Shown here: piece after piece, positions 18,453 through 27,234 of the stretch
Layout: each line of letters starts with the position of its first letter
How positions within the stretch are numbered: position 1 is the first letter of the stretch
Assembly: GCA_035296965.1 (NCBI GenBank)
Contig: DATGZX010000305.1
Coordinates: 1-59,010 of the forward strand
Reading direction: 5' to 3'
Length of the DNA stretch: 59,010 bases
DNA from: DATGZX01 sp035296965
GTDB lineage: Bacteria > Planctomycetota > Planctomycetia > Gemmatales > Gemmataceae
Program-made: the position numbers and the translations under genes
The notes under the pieces: model-generated
What the model was told of the DNA's origin: nothing
Database searches by the model: none
Seen by the model: the letters and a program-made list of their open reading frames with translations, nothing else

Positions 18453-19349
18453 TCATTTCCTCGTCTGCCGTCGCGTCAAATACATTCCCAGCGCCCGGTC
18501 CACCGGCTCGTCCGTGCGCAACAGATGGTAATCAATCTGCATCTGCCCCGCCTGCGTGCGCAGCTCCTTGCAGAAAGCCTGAAAGTTTTTCTGATACTCA
18601 CTACGGAGATGGTGCGGATTCACGAGCAGTTTGTGGGTGACGTCTTCCAGGTCGCGAAACTGCGTCAATTTCCTGAATGGAAACTCGATTTCCTCGGGCG
18701 CCAAAACGTGGAAGAGCAGCACCTCATGGCGGCGGTGACGGAAATGGCGCAGCGCGCGCGCGAGGGGACCGATGCGGTCAAAACAATCCGAAAGGATAAT
18801 GATTAGACCGCGCCTGTGGAACTGCCCGGCCAGCTCGTGCCAGATGGGGGCCATGCTGGTCTCGCCGCCGGGTTGCGTTTGGCCCAGCGTATGTAACAAA
18901 CGGAGCAGGTGTTTGGCGTTGGCCCGTGGCTCGATCTTGGTGCGCACGCGCGTGTCGTGGGTGATCAGGCCGACGGCGTCGCGCTGATGCAGCATCAGAT
19001 AAGCCAGCGACGCCGCCACGTATTGTGCATATTGAAACTTGCTGGGATGTTTCCCCTGGTACGCCATGCTGCCGCTGGCATCGACCAGGAGGTAGGCCTT
19101 GAGATTGGTCTCCTCCTCGTATTCCTTCACGTAGTAGCGATCGGTCTTGCCGTAGACGCGCCAATCGATGTGGCGGATCTCATCGCCGGGATAATACTGG
19201 CGATGCTCGGCGAATTCGACGCTGAAGCCCTTGTAGGGGCTTTTGTGCACGCCGTTCAGGAAGCCTTCGACGAGATGGCGGGCGATCAACGTCAGTCGAC
19301 CGTACTTGGCCAAGGAAGTCGGGTCGAAGTGGATAATCGGCGCTGGCAT
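18453..19349 (-). CDS. DUF58 domain-containing protein
   Basis: This encodes 298 residues; the ATG at 19349 has AGGA about 8 bases upstream, and a TTG two codons earlier is less likely. The DUF58 signature is clear (GFSVEFAEHRQYYPGDEIRHIDWRVYGKTDRYYVKEYEEE). A VWA-like fold follows with DASGSMAY near residue 93 and LIIILSDCFDRIG near 170. No membrane helix is present, so the protein is cytosolic or peripheral. DUF58 proteins are almost always encoded beside MoxR AAA+ ATPases and are thought to be their partners in assembling VWA complexes, which is also the arrangement here. Confidence 0.9.
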   Translation of the reverse strand: MPAPIIHFDPTSLAKYGRLTLIARHLVEGFLNGVHKSPYKGFSVEFAEHRQYYPGDEIRHIDWRVYGKTDRYYVKEYEEETNLKAYLLVDASGSMAYQGKHPSKFQYAQYVAASLAYLMLHQRDAVGLITHDTRVRTKIEPRANAKHLLRLLHTLGQTQPGGETSMAPIWHELAGQFHRRGLIIILSDCFDRIGPLARALRHFRHRRHEVLLFHVLAPEEIEFPFRKLTQFRDLEDVTHKLLVNPHHLRSEYQKNFQAFCKELRTQAGQMQIDYHLLRTDEPVDRALGMYLTRRQTRK

Positions 19350-19410
19350 GCACAATTCCTGTTCAGTTATATCGCCGTGCGTAAATCATCCTCAAGAGAT
19401 CGAGGTTGGG

Positions 19411-19573
19411 TGCCATGCTTTCGCTGCCAGGCATCTGACATTGACAGGCAAGCCCGGAAGCAGCGAAAGCATGTCCTGCCCCAACGCAAGGGAACAATTC
19501 GCCGGCTGCTCTATGCTTTCGGGCCTTGGCGCCTGGCAGTCTCCGACAGTAGATGGGGCCCGAAAGCATGGCA
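19411..19573. repeat. Nested palindromes in the moxR-DUF58 gap
   Basis: Three inverted repeats share the ATGCTTTCG core. ATGCTTTCGCTGC (19415-19427) pairs with GCAGCGAAAGCAT (19460-19472). ATGCTTTCGGGCC (19513-19525) pairs with GGCCCGAAAGCAT (19557-19569). The outer TGCCATGCTTTCG (19411-19423) pairs with CGAAAGCATGGCA (19561-19573). CTGCCAGGC occurs near the centre of both units in opposite orientation. This looks like two copies of one palindromic element. It covers most of the 239-bp gap between operon genes. Confidence 0.8.
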
Positions 19574-19588
19574 CTCCACACAGACAGG

Positions 19589-20638
19589 TCAGGCGCGCTT
19601 GGCTTTTGCAGCCGCTTCCTCTTGCGGCAATGGAATCGTCTCGATGAGTTTGCGAATAATGTCGTCCGTGGTCACGCCCTCGGCGTCGGCGTTGAAGGTG
19701 GTGACCAGGCGGTGGCGCAAGACCGGGTAAGCGACCGCGCGGATGTCCTCGGTCGTCGCGTGCAGCCGGCCGTGCAGGAGCGCCCGCGCCTTGCTGCCCA
19801 GGATCAGGAATTGGCCCGCACGTGGGCCAGCCCCCCAGGAGAGCAGCTCGGGAATGAAGGCGGGCACATCCTGGTCCCGTGGCCGGGTCGCCCGGACCAA
19901 ATCGGCTGCATACTGAAACACATGATCGGCAACGAGGACCTGCCGCACCAGACCCTGCAGCTTGAGGATCTGTCCCCCGTCAAGCACCGGCTCAAGTTCC
20001 GGCTGCTGGACGGTGGTGGTGCGCTGCATGATCTCGAGTTCCTCGGCCCGGCTCGGATACTCCACGATCACATTGAACATGAAGCGATCGAGCTGCGCTT
20101 CCGGCAGCGGATAGGTTCCCTCCTGCTCGATGGGGTTCTGCGTGGCGAGCACAAAAAACGGCTCGGGCAGGCGATAGGTGTTGGCCCCCGCCGTCACGTG
20201 GTGTTCCTGCATCGCTTCCAGCAGGGCGGCCTGGGTCTTGGGGGGAGTGCGGTTGATTTCGTCCGCGAGCAGCATGTTGGCAAACACGGGACCAGGCAGG
20301 AACATGAACTTGCGGCGGCCGGTCTCGGGATCGTCCTGCAGGATATCCGTCCCCGTGATGTCGGATGGCATCAGGTCGGGCGTAAATTGAATGCGTTTGA
20401 AAGAAAGGTGCAGGATTTTCGAGACGGTGCTTACCAGCAGTGTTTTTGCCAGCCCCGGCACGCCCACGAGCAGGCAATGACCCCGGCTGAACAGGGCCAT
20501 GAGAAGCTGCTCGACGACGTCTTTTTGGCCGACGATGACTTTGCCGATTTGCTCCGTCATCTGTTGGTAAGCCCCGGCCAGCTCGCGGACAGCTTGGGAT
20601 TCGGTGGGTGCTCCGGCACTGGAATCGGACATCGGCAA
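19589..20638 (-). CDS. MoxR-family AAA+ ATPase
   Basis: This encodes about 349 residues. Walker A is present in a modified form, GVPGLAKT (about 59-66). Walker B is LLADEINRTPPKTQAALLEAMQE (about 125-147), followed by sensor 1 ATQNPIEQEGTYPLPEAQLDRFMF (about 171-194). The C-terminal lid carries DIRAVAYPVLRHRL. MoxR ATPases act as chaperones for VWA-containing proteins. The TTG at 20638 lies 5 bases after GGAGG; an ATG two codons downstream (20632) would have an 11-base spacing, so TTG initiation is plausible. It is the first gene of the five-gene operon and is divergent from the TrmB gene. Confidence 0.93.
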   Translation of the reverse strand: MPMSDSSAGAPTESQAVRELAGAYQQMTEQIGKVIVGQKDVVEQLLMALFSRGHCLLVGVPGLAKTLLVSTVSKILHLSFKRIQFTPDLMPSDITGTDILQDDPETGRRKFMFLPGPVFANMLLADEINRTPPKTQAALLEAMQEHHVTAGANTYRLPEPFFVLATQNPIEQEGTYPLPEAQLDRFMFNVIVEYPSRAEELEIMQRTTTVQQPELEPVLDGGQILKLQGLVRQVLVADHVFQYAADLVRATRPRDQDVPAFIPELLSWGAGPRAGQFLILGSKARALLHGRLHATTEDIRAVAYPVLRHRLVTTFNADAEGVTTDDIIRKLIETIPLPQEEAAAKAKRA

Positions 20639-20866
20639 GATAGCCTCCGCGGTTCATTGAACGAAACATACATTCTAATGGCGCGGAGGCAGTCTGCAAA
20701 TTGCGGGCGTGCTCGGATAGGGTCCTAATTGGGAATAGTCGCGCTGGGACCAGCGAGCACTGATGGGAAAGGATCTAATGAACGCTTGCTTGCGAATCAA
20801 TCCGTGAAACGAGCCCAGGGAAGCTTGGTCGAGCGGCCGATCGGACCGGTAACCCAGGACAACAGC

Positions 20867-20894
20867 TTGACGTGGACGAACTCTGGTGTACGAT
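20867..20894 (+). promoter_or_regulatory. Sigma-70-like promoter of the TrmB-Tricorn unit
   Basis: TTGACG (20867-20872) and TACGAT (20889-20894) are separated by 16 bases, close to the housekeeping consensus. Transcription would begin about 20901, roughly 30 bases before the ATG at 20930, with no clear Shine-Dalgarno in that short leader. Confidence 0.6.
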
Positions 20895-20895
20895 T

Positions 20896-20916
20896 TAGTA
20901 GTCTTTGCTACTACTA
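20896..20916. promoter_or_regulatory. Operator-like inverted repeat at the trmB start region
   Basis: TAGTAG (20896-20901) and CTACTA (20911-20916) form an inverted repeat around the predicted transcription start, directly after the -10 box. Such a position suits a repressor, most simply autoregulation by the TrmB product. The spacing between arm centres (15 bases) is longer than one helical turn. Confidence 0.5.
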
Positions 20917-20929
20917 GAGCCAACCAAAC

Positions 20930-21808
20930 ATGGAAAGCGACTGTCTGGAATCCCTGAAGGCGTTTGGCTTCACAGAACTGGAGGCCAGGGCGTACGTCTT
21001 CCTCCTCGGCGAGTCGCCGTCGACTGGTTACCGGGTGGCGCAGGCAATCGACAAGCCCGCGGCGAACACCTACAAGGCGCTTGAATCACTGCGCAACAAG
21101 GGAGCTGTCGTCGGCGAGGCCGGTGATGGCAAGTTGTGTCGTGCGGTCCCCGCCGAGGAGATGCTGGGCCAGCTAGAACGGCGCTTTCGGGAGCATCAGC
21201 GCCGTGCCGGCAGCGCGCTTGCCCGGGTCCAAGGGGGAACCGATGATCAGCATGTCTATCAGCTCCGAACGCCAGCCCAGGTTATGGAGCGGTGCCGGCG
21301 GATGTTGAGTGATTGCCGGCGCATCGCCATCGTGGACGCCTTTCCGCTTACCCTGGACTCGTTGCGCCCCGCCATTCAGGAAAAGGTGGCACGTGGTGTG
21401 GCCGTGGCAGTGAAAGCGTACCGCCCGATCAAGGTGCCGGGTGCTCATGTTGTTCTGCAGCCGCATGGCGAGGAGGTTTTGCAGCGCTGGCCGGGACAAT
21501 GGCTCAACCTGGTTACCGATGGCCGGCAGCATCTCCTGGCGTTCCTGAGCGAAGACGGTAGCGGAGTGCATCAGGCAGTCTGGAGCGGCAGCACCTACCT
21601 TGCGTGGGTTTACCATTCTGCCGTGGGGGCAGAGGTGGTGCTGAGTGCGCTGCAGCTTCTTGTCGAAGAAGGAGCCTCAGTCACTGCCATGCGCCGCGCC
21701 TTGCGCCGTTACCAGTTCCTGTTCAACACGGAAATCCCTGGCTACCAGGAGTTGTTCCGGCGCTTCGGCGGTCCTCGTCGGGCAGAACCTCAGAAAATTC
21801 TTAAATAA
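20930..21808 (+). CDS. TrmB-family transcriptional regulator
   Basis: This encodes 292 residues. The N-terminal winged helix (LKAFGFTELEARAYVFLLGESPSTGYRVAQAIDKPAANTYKALESL, residues about 8-55) is the TrmB DNA-binding domain. A short coiled coil (about 75-100) and a C-terminal sensor-like domain follow, with YQLRTPAQVMERCRRMLSDCRRIAIVDAFP as the phospholipase-D-like TrmB effector region. TrmB regulators are best known from archaea, where they sense sugars; the ligand here is not predictable. It is followed after only 14 bp by the Tricorn protease gene, so one transcript is likely. No Shine-Dalgarno is seen before the ATG. Confidence 0.85.
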   Translation: MESDCLESLKAFGFTELEARAYVFLLGESPSTGYRVAQAIDKPAANTYKALESLRNKGAVVGEAGDGKLCRAVPAEEMLGQLERRFREHQRRAGSALARVQGGTDDQHVYQLRTPAQVMERCRRMLSDCRRIAIVDAFPLTLDSLRPAIQEKVARGVAVAVKAYRPIKVPGAHVVLQPHGEEVLQRWPGQWLNLVTDGRQHLLAFLSEDGSGVHQAVWSGSTYLAWVYHSAVGAEVVLSALQLLVEEGASVTAMRRALRRYQFLFNTEIPGYQELFRRFGGPRRAEPQKILK

Positions 21809-21822
21809 GGAACCGGTGTTTT

Positions 21823-24800
21823 ATGAAGCATCTGCTTGGTCTTGTCACCGTAATCCTGAGCTGTTCGGCGGCCTGCGCGGCAGAGCGACCGCTATTGATG
21901 CAGAGACCGTCGGTCAACAGGACACATGTTGTTTTCGTCTATGCCGACCAGCTGTGGCGCGTGAGTCGCGCGGGCGGCCGCGCCGAACCATTGACCAGCG
22001 GTCCTGGCCGCGTCGTCGATTGTGCGTACTCGCCCGACGGCACGCAAATAGCTTTGACGGCCATACACGCCGGCAATCAGGATGTGTACCTGTTGCCGGC
22101 CGACGGCGGCCGGCCGCGCCGGCTAACCTACCACCCCGCCGTAGACGGCGTGGCCGGTTGGACGCCGGACAGCAAGCACGTCCTCTTCTGGTCGATGCGC
22201 AGCAGCTACTCCCGGTTTACCAAGCTGTTCACGATCCCCGTAGAAGGCGGCTTCGCGACCGAGCTGCCGCTACCCATGGGAACACGTGGGTCCTTCTCCC
22301 CGGACGGCAAACGCCTGGCTTACGTGCCCCTGCTATCGGCCATGCGCAGCTGGAAGCGTTATCGGGGAGGCGAGGCCATGCCGATCTGGATCGCCGACCT
22401 CACGGACTCCCATATTGTCAAGGTGCCACGCCAGGATTCCAATGATTTCAACCCGATGTGGGTCAGCGACACGGTTTACTTCCTCTCCGATCGTAATGGC
22501 CCAGTCACCTTGTTCGCCTGCGACGTGCACACCCTGCAGGTCCGACAGGTTTTGGAAAACAAGGGCCTGGATCTGAAGTCGGCATCGGCAGGAACTGGAG
22601 TCATTGTCTACGAGCAATTCGGATCGCTGAACCTGTTCGACCTGGAGAACGGCAAGGCGCACCGACTGGACGTTCAAATCGAGGCGGATTTGCCGGCACT
22701 GCGGCAGCGTTTCGTCAAGGTGGGCAAGAGCTTTCGCGCCGCCGGCTTGTCGCCAACCGGCGCCCGCGCGGTCTTCGAGGCGCGCGGCGACATCTTCACC
22801 GTGCCGGCCAAGAATGGCGATGCGCGTGACCTGACCAATACCGCTGGCGTCGCGGAACGCGATCCGGCCTGGTCGCCGGATGGCACGTCGATTGCCTACT
22901 TGTCTGACGAATCCGGCGAGTATGAGCTGCACGTTCGCGATGCCCGCGGCGAAGGGCCGGTGAAGAAGTTCGTCCTAGGCCGGGCGCCGTCGTTCTACTA
23001 CGAGCCGCACTGGGCGCCAGACAGCAAGCGCATCGCCTACACCGACAAGCGACTGAACTTGTGGTACCTCGATATGGCCAGCGGCAAAAACACGCTGGTT
23101 GACACCGACACCCTGGACAACGAGGTGCGCACGCTTGACCCCACGTGGTCGCCCGACGGCCGATGGCTGGCCTACACCAAGCACCTGGACAACTACCTCC
23201 ACGCGGTCTTCCTTTACTCGTTGGATTCCGGCAAGGTCCGGCAGCTCACGGACGGCCAGAGCGACGCACGCTTCCCCGTCTTTGACAGGGCGGGCAAGTA
23301 TCTGTACTTGACGGCCAGTACAGACATCGGGCCGACTGCATCCTGGAATGATATGTCGGGCTTCAACCGCCCGGTGACGCGCGGCGTCTACCTCGCCGTG
23401 CTGCGCGATGACCTGCCCTCCCCTCTGACGCGCGACAGCGACGAGGAGAACCCCGCGACCGATAAGAGCGGGGCAAATAAGCCTCCCGCGGAGCCCGCGG
23501 CTGTGCGGATCGACTGGGGGCGGATGGACCAGAGGATCCTGGCGCTGCCTATCCCAGCCCATAACTACACGGGCCTCCTCGCGGGCAAGGATGGGGTTCT
23601 CTTCCTCACGGAAGGCCCTGCGATCCCGAGCATCGAACGCGAGAATGCCGTCCAGAAAGACACGCTCCACCGCTTCGACCTCGGCAAGCGACAGCTCACT
23701 AAACTGGCGGACGGGGTTGCAATGGTCCGCGTGGCGCACGGTGGCGACAAGCTGCTCTATCGCCGGGACGAACACTGGCTCTTGGTTGGCAGCGAGCAGC
23801 CACCAGCGCCGGGCAGTGGCGAGCTGAGGACCAGCGAGCTGGAGATGCAGATTGACCCGAGGGCCGAATGGAGGCAGATGTACCACGAGGTGTGGCGCAT
23901 TGAGCGCGACTTTTTCTACGACCCAGGCCATCACGGCCTGGACGTTCGCGCGACCGAGAAAAACTATGCGCGGTACCTCAACGGCATTGCTAGCCGGGAT
24001 GACCTGAATTACCTGTTCACCGAAATGCTCGGTGAATTGAGCGTTGGGCACCTGTACATCTCGGGTGGCGACAGCCCCGAGGAGACAGTAGTAAAAGGCG
24101 GGCTGCTTGGGGCGGATTACCAGGTCGAGAATGGTCGCTACCACTTCGCGCACGTCTACAAGGGGGAGAATTGGAACCCATCCTTGCGCGCGCCGCTGAC
24201 CCAGCCGGGAGTGAACGTGAAGGCGGGCGACTACCTGCTGGCCGTCAACGGACACGAGCTGCGCGCGCCCGAAAACCTATATCGGCTCTTCGAAGCGACC
24301 GCGGGACAATCGGTCAGGATTCGGGTCGGCCCGGATCCGGCGGGCCAGGGCGCCCGTACGGTGACCGTTGTACCGCTGGAAAGCGAAATGGCTTTGCGCA
24401 ATCTTTCCTGGGTGGAGGAGAACCGGCGCAAGGTAGCTGCCATGAGCGGCGGCCGTGTCGGCTACATTTACCTGCCCGACACCTGGGTGCGCGGCTTCAC
24501 GAGCTTCAATCGCTATTTCTTTGCGCAGGTGGGCAAAGAAGGGGCCGTCATCGACGAGCGCTTCAATGGCGGCGGCTACCTGGCGGATTACATCCTTGAA
24601 TTCCTGCACAGACCTGTGTTGAGCTACTGGACCTCCCGTGAGGGGCGGGATATTACCACGCCCATGGCGGGGATCTTCGGCCCGAAAGTCATGATCGTCA
24701 ACGAGTACGCTGGCTCGGGCGGCGACCTGATGCCCTGGATGTTTCGGCGCATGGGAATTGGCTCCCTCGTCGGCAAACGAACCTGGGGTGGAGCGGTTGG

Positions 24801-25086
24801 CATTTACGACACGCCCGCGCTCGTCGACGGCGGCAGCGTTACCGCTCCCAGGCAGGCCTTCTGGGCTCCGGAGGGGCGCTGGGACGTAGAGAACCACGGC
24901 GTGGCGCCGGACATCGAGGTGGAATTGGACCCGCAGGCTGTCCGGGCCGGACGCGACCCGCAACTCGAAAGAGCCGTGGAGGTGATCCTGGACGCGCTCA
25001 AGAAGCAACCACCTGGGAAGCCGAAGCACCCGGCGTACCCCACATTCGACCGGGCCAGCTCCAAATGGCACGCTGACGAACGATAG
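21823..25086 (+). CDS. Tricorn-type protease (S41 family)
   Basis: This encodes 1087 residues, the full length of archaeal Tricorn. A signal peptide is followed by two beta-propellers (about 25-310 and 320-690) with repeats such as AYSPDGTQIALTA and AWSPDGTSIAYLSDESG. A C1 domain, a PDZ domain (about 780-850) and the C2 catalytic domain follow. Candidate catalytic residues are His743 (SVGHL), Ser965 (NEYAGSGGD) and Glu1023 (DVENHGVAPD). The last two carry the same numbers as in the Thermoplasma enzyme as I recall it. The residue before His743 is Gly, where I recall the archaeal enzyme having Ser. Unlike cytosolic archaeal Tricorn it appears exported. It likely degrades oligopeptides to short peptides. 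Confidence 0.92.
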   Translation: MKHLLGLVTVILSCSAACAAERPLLMQRPSVNRTHVVFVYADQLWRVSRAGGRAEPLTSGPGRVVDCAYSPDGTQIALTAIHAGNQDVYLLPADGGRPRRLTYHPAVDGVAGWTPDSKHVLFWSMRSSYSRFTKLFTIPVEGGFATELPLPMGTRGSFSPDGKRLAYVPLLSAMRSWKRYRGGEAMPIWIADLTDSHIVKVPRQDSNDFNPMWVSDTVYFLSDRNGPVTLFACDVHTLQVRQVLENKGLDLKSASAGTGVIVYEQFGSLNLFDLENGKAHRLDVQIEADLPALRQRFVKVGKSFRAAGLSPTGARAVFEARGDIFTVPAKNGDARDLTNTAGVAERDPAWSPDGTSIAYLSDESGEYELHVRDARGEGPVKKFVLGRAPSFYYEPHWAPDSKRIAYTDKRLNLWYLDMASGKNTLVDTDTLDNEVRTLDPTWSPDGRWLAYTKHLDNYLHAVFLYSLDSGKVRQLTDGQSDARFPVFDRAGKYLYLTASTDIGPTASWNDMSGFNRPVTRGVYLAVLRDDLPSPLTRDSDEENPATDKSGANKPPAEPAAVRIDWGRMDQRILALPIPAHNYTGLLAGKDGVLFLTEGPAIPSIERENAVQKDTLHRFDLGKRQLTKLADGVAMVRVAHGGDKLLYRRDEHWLLVGSEQPPAPGSGELRTSELEMQIDPRAEWRQMYHEVWRIERDFFYDPGHHGLDVRATEKNYARYLNGIASRDDLNYLFTEMLGELSVGHLYISGGDSPEETVVKGGLLGADYQVENGRYHFAHVYKGENWNPSLRAPLTQPGVNVKAGDYLLAVNGHELRAPENLYRLFEATAGQSVRIRVGPDPAGQGARTVTVVPLESEMALRNLSWVEENRRKVAAMSGGRVGYIYLPDTWVRGFTSFNRYFFAQVGKEGAVIDERFNGGGYLADYILEFLHRPVLSYWTSREGRDITTPMAGIFGPKVMIVNEYAGSGGDLMPWMFRRMGIGSLVGKRTWGGAVGIYDTPALVDGGSVTAPRQAFWAPEGRWDVENHGVAPDIEVELDPQAVRAGRDPQLERAVEVILDALKKQPPGKPKHPAYPTFDRASSKWHADER

Positions 25087-25604
25087 GCAGGGCCGGAGGC
25101 CGTCCAGGGGCAATATCAAGAAGTCATGCAAATAATCGGGACCGCAGCCGTCTACCAAGCCAATTCGGGTTCACCCTTTGCCTTGCTTTCCGGATTGGGT
25201 GATCGACTCATGGGACTGCGTCACACGGGCCACTGCGTTACCATTGCAGAGCGCGACACCTACACTAGCGACCTGGAGCCCGATCCAATCTCTTTTCCGA
25301 CCCGGCCTGGATTCAGCTGACCAGCTGAGCGAATTCATGCACGCAGCATTATTCTTTTATGCATGATTCCAAAAGAAACTTTCACGCGAGCATGGCTCCG
25401 AGCGGAATGATGTAAGCTCATGCGGCACCCAACTCTGCGGCGTAGAGGCACGATCTCGGGATGGGTCGATCTGTCGTTGTTCTGGGCGACCCCACGTGTG
25501 ATATCCTTGTGGGGAAGGCGTGAAGCTTTTATAATGACGGCGTCAAGTATGCAATTTGGTTCCGCAAGCGTGTCGATTACCTTCCTCTACGGATCAAAAT
25601 CCGC
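25087..25604. other. Long upstream region of purF
   Basis: These 518 bp separate the Tricorn stop from the purF start. Open frames here lack a ribosome binding site and protein-like composition. Apart from the purF promoter candidate at 25507-25535, no terminator, riboswitch or repeat family was recognised. Confidence 0.4.
25507..25535 (+). promoter_or_regulatory. Candidate promoter of purF
   Basis: TTGTGG (25507-25512) and a perfect TATAAT (25530-25535) are 17 bases apart. The predicted start near 25542 leaves a leader of about 60 bases before the ATG at 25605. Confidence 0.5.
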
Positions 25605-27203
25605 ATGGGCGAACTACATCATGAGTGCGGGATCGCTGCTATTTATCACCTGCCGAATTCTAGCCCCTCGCGGCTGGTGCCTTTAGCTGGACCTGAGCAA
25701 GTCTCACGTCTGATGCCGCGGATGCTTCTCGATTTGCAAAACCGCGGCCAGCTTGCCGCAGGCTTCACAACCTACAGTCCGCAGCGCCCGCGTCTGCTCG
25801 ACACTTACAAACAAATTGGCACGGTGATCGAAGCCTTTCGCCTGAACCACCACGCGAAGCACGAGAGCATCATGCGCCAGTTTGCCGGGCGGGCGGCAAT
25901 TGGTCATGTCCGCTATGCCACCTGCGGCGGCAACGACCTGAGCTATGCCCAGCCATTCGATAGGCACCACGGCTGCAAATGGAAATGGTTCAGCCTCGCT
26001 TTCAACGGGCAGTTGTCGAACTTTGCCGAATTGCGGACCGGCCTTCTCGACCTTATTGACTATCATCTGACGCGCGAGACCGACACGGAGATCATCATGC
26101 ACTACCTCAGCCACGAGCTGAGGGGCGATGAGCGGCCAGACCTCGTGGATGTCTTTACCAATCTCGCGCGGCGCTTCGACGGCGCGTATAATCTTGCTTT
26201 CATGAACGCCATGGGCGACATGGCGATCTTGCGTGATCCGAAAGGATTCCGTCCTCTTTGCTACGCGCGCGACGGCGCCCTCTTCGCAGCCGCCAGTGAA
26301 AGCGTGCCGTTGCTTAATTTGGGCTTCCAGGACATCCGTTCGCTGGAGCCCGGCGAGATGATCGTCATCCAGGACAACGAATTCCGCGTGGAGCGCTTTG
26401 CCGAGCGCCAGAAAACATCCCACTGTTTCTTCGAATGGATCTACTTTGCCAATGTCGCGAGCACGCTGGATGATCGCAGCGTCTATCTCACGCGCGCGGC
26501 CCTGGGCAAGGAGCTGGCGCACGATGAGCGCCGCCTGGGTAAGGTCCCGCTCGATACGGACACGATCGTCGTCCCCGTGCCCGACACCGGTAAAGCAGCA
26601 GCCGACGCGATGGCGTTCGAGCTAGGTCTCCGGTCGGTCGAGGGCCTGATGCGCAACCGCTATGTCGGGCGCACGTTCATCGAGGGGCAGCATCGTGCGG
26701 ACCGGGCCCGCCTCAAGTACACGCCCCTGCGCGAAGTTCTCGAAGGCAAGCGCGTGCTCCTCGTGGAAGATACCATCGTGCGCAGCACGACCATGAAGTC
26801 GTTGCTGCACGAAATCCGGGAGCGGGGCAAGGCACGCGAAATTCACGTCCGGGTTGCCTGTCCGCCGATCGTGGCTCCTTGTTTCTACGGCATCGACATG
26901 TCAACTGTGCGCGAGCTGTTCGCCCCGCGCTTCATGCACGAGAGCGGCCGGCCGACGCAAGAGCACCTGGAAGCCATGGCTGCTGAGCTTGGTGCGGATA
27001 GTCTCTTCTATCTCCCTCTTGAAGCGGTGGCACGCTGCATCAACCTGCCGACAGATCGTCTGTGCCGCGCATGCATCACCGGGAAATACCCGACGACAAC
27101 GGGAGAGCAGCTCTATGAATTGGCCATGATCAACAATAACGGCCCTGCCAACGGTCGCACCTACGAACTCGTGACGGCCGCGTCGACGCGCCGCAAGCAA
27201 TAG
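25605..27203 (+). CDS. purF: Amidophosphoribosyltransferase
   Basis: This encodes 532 residues. The class II glutamine amidotransferase domain (about 8-250) has a candidate nucleophile Cys8 in HHECGIAAIY, then RGQLAAGFTTY, GHVRYAT and FNGQLSNFAELR. The phosphoribosyltransferase domain follows, with the PRPP loop VLLVEDTIVRSTTMKSL and the RNRYVGRTFIEG segment of PurF. The protein should transfer glutamine-derived ammonia to PRPP in the first step of purine synthesis. Cys8 would need a seven-residue propeptide to be removed, as in some PurF proteins. There is no Shine-Dalgarno before the ATG. No other purine genes are adjacent. Confidence 0.9.
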   Translation: MGELHHECGIAAIYHLPNSSPSRLVPLAGPEQVSRLMPRMLLDLQNRGQLAAGFTTYSPQRPRLLDTYKQIGTVIEAFRLNHHAKHESIMRQFAGRAAIGHVRYATCGGNDLSYAQPFDRHHGCKWKWFSLAFNGQLSNFAELRTGLLDLIDYHLTRETDTEIIMHYLSHELRGDERPDLVDVFTNLARRFDGAYNLAFMNAMGDMAILRDPKGFRPLCYARDGALFAAASESVPLLNLGFQDIRSLEPGEMIVIQDNEFRVERFAERQKTSHCFFEWIYFANVASTLDDRSVYLTRAALGKELAHDERRLGKVPLDTDTIVVPVPDTGKAAADAMAFELGLRSVEGLMRNRYVGRTFIEGQHRADRARLKYTPLREVLEGKRVLLVEDTIVRSTTMKSLLHEIRERGKAREIHVRVACPPIVAPCFYGIDMSTVRELFAPRFMHESGRPTQEHLEAMAAELGADSLFYLPLEAVARCINLPTDRLCRACITGKYPTTTGEQLYELAMINNNGPANGRTYELVTAASTRRKQ

Positions 27204-27234
27204 CGCTGCGGGCGGTTTTCTTTCCAGGCATTTC

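Noticed and set aside
19363..19581. 72-residue open frame in the moxR-DUF58 gap
   Set aside because: It is a translation of nested palindromes, not a gene.
22975..24255. 426-residue open frame antisense to the Tricorn gene
   Set aside because: Shadow of a strongly supported gene; composition (His/Gln/Val-rich) is not protein-like.
25420..25686. 88-residue plus-strand open frame overlapping the purF start
   Set aside because: Overlaps purF in another phase, runs through the promoter and has no protein-like sequence.
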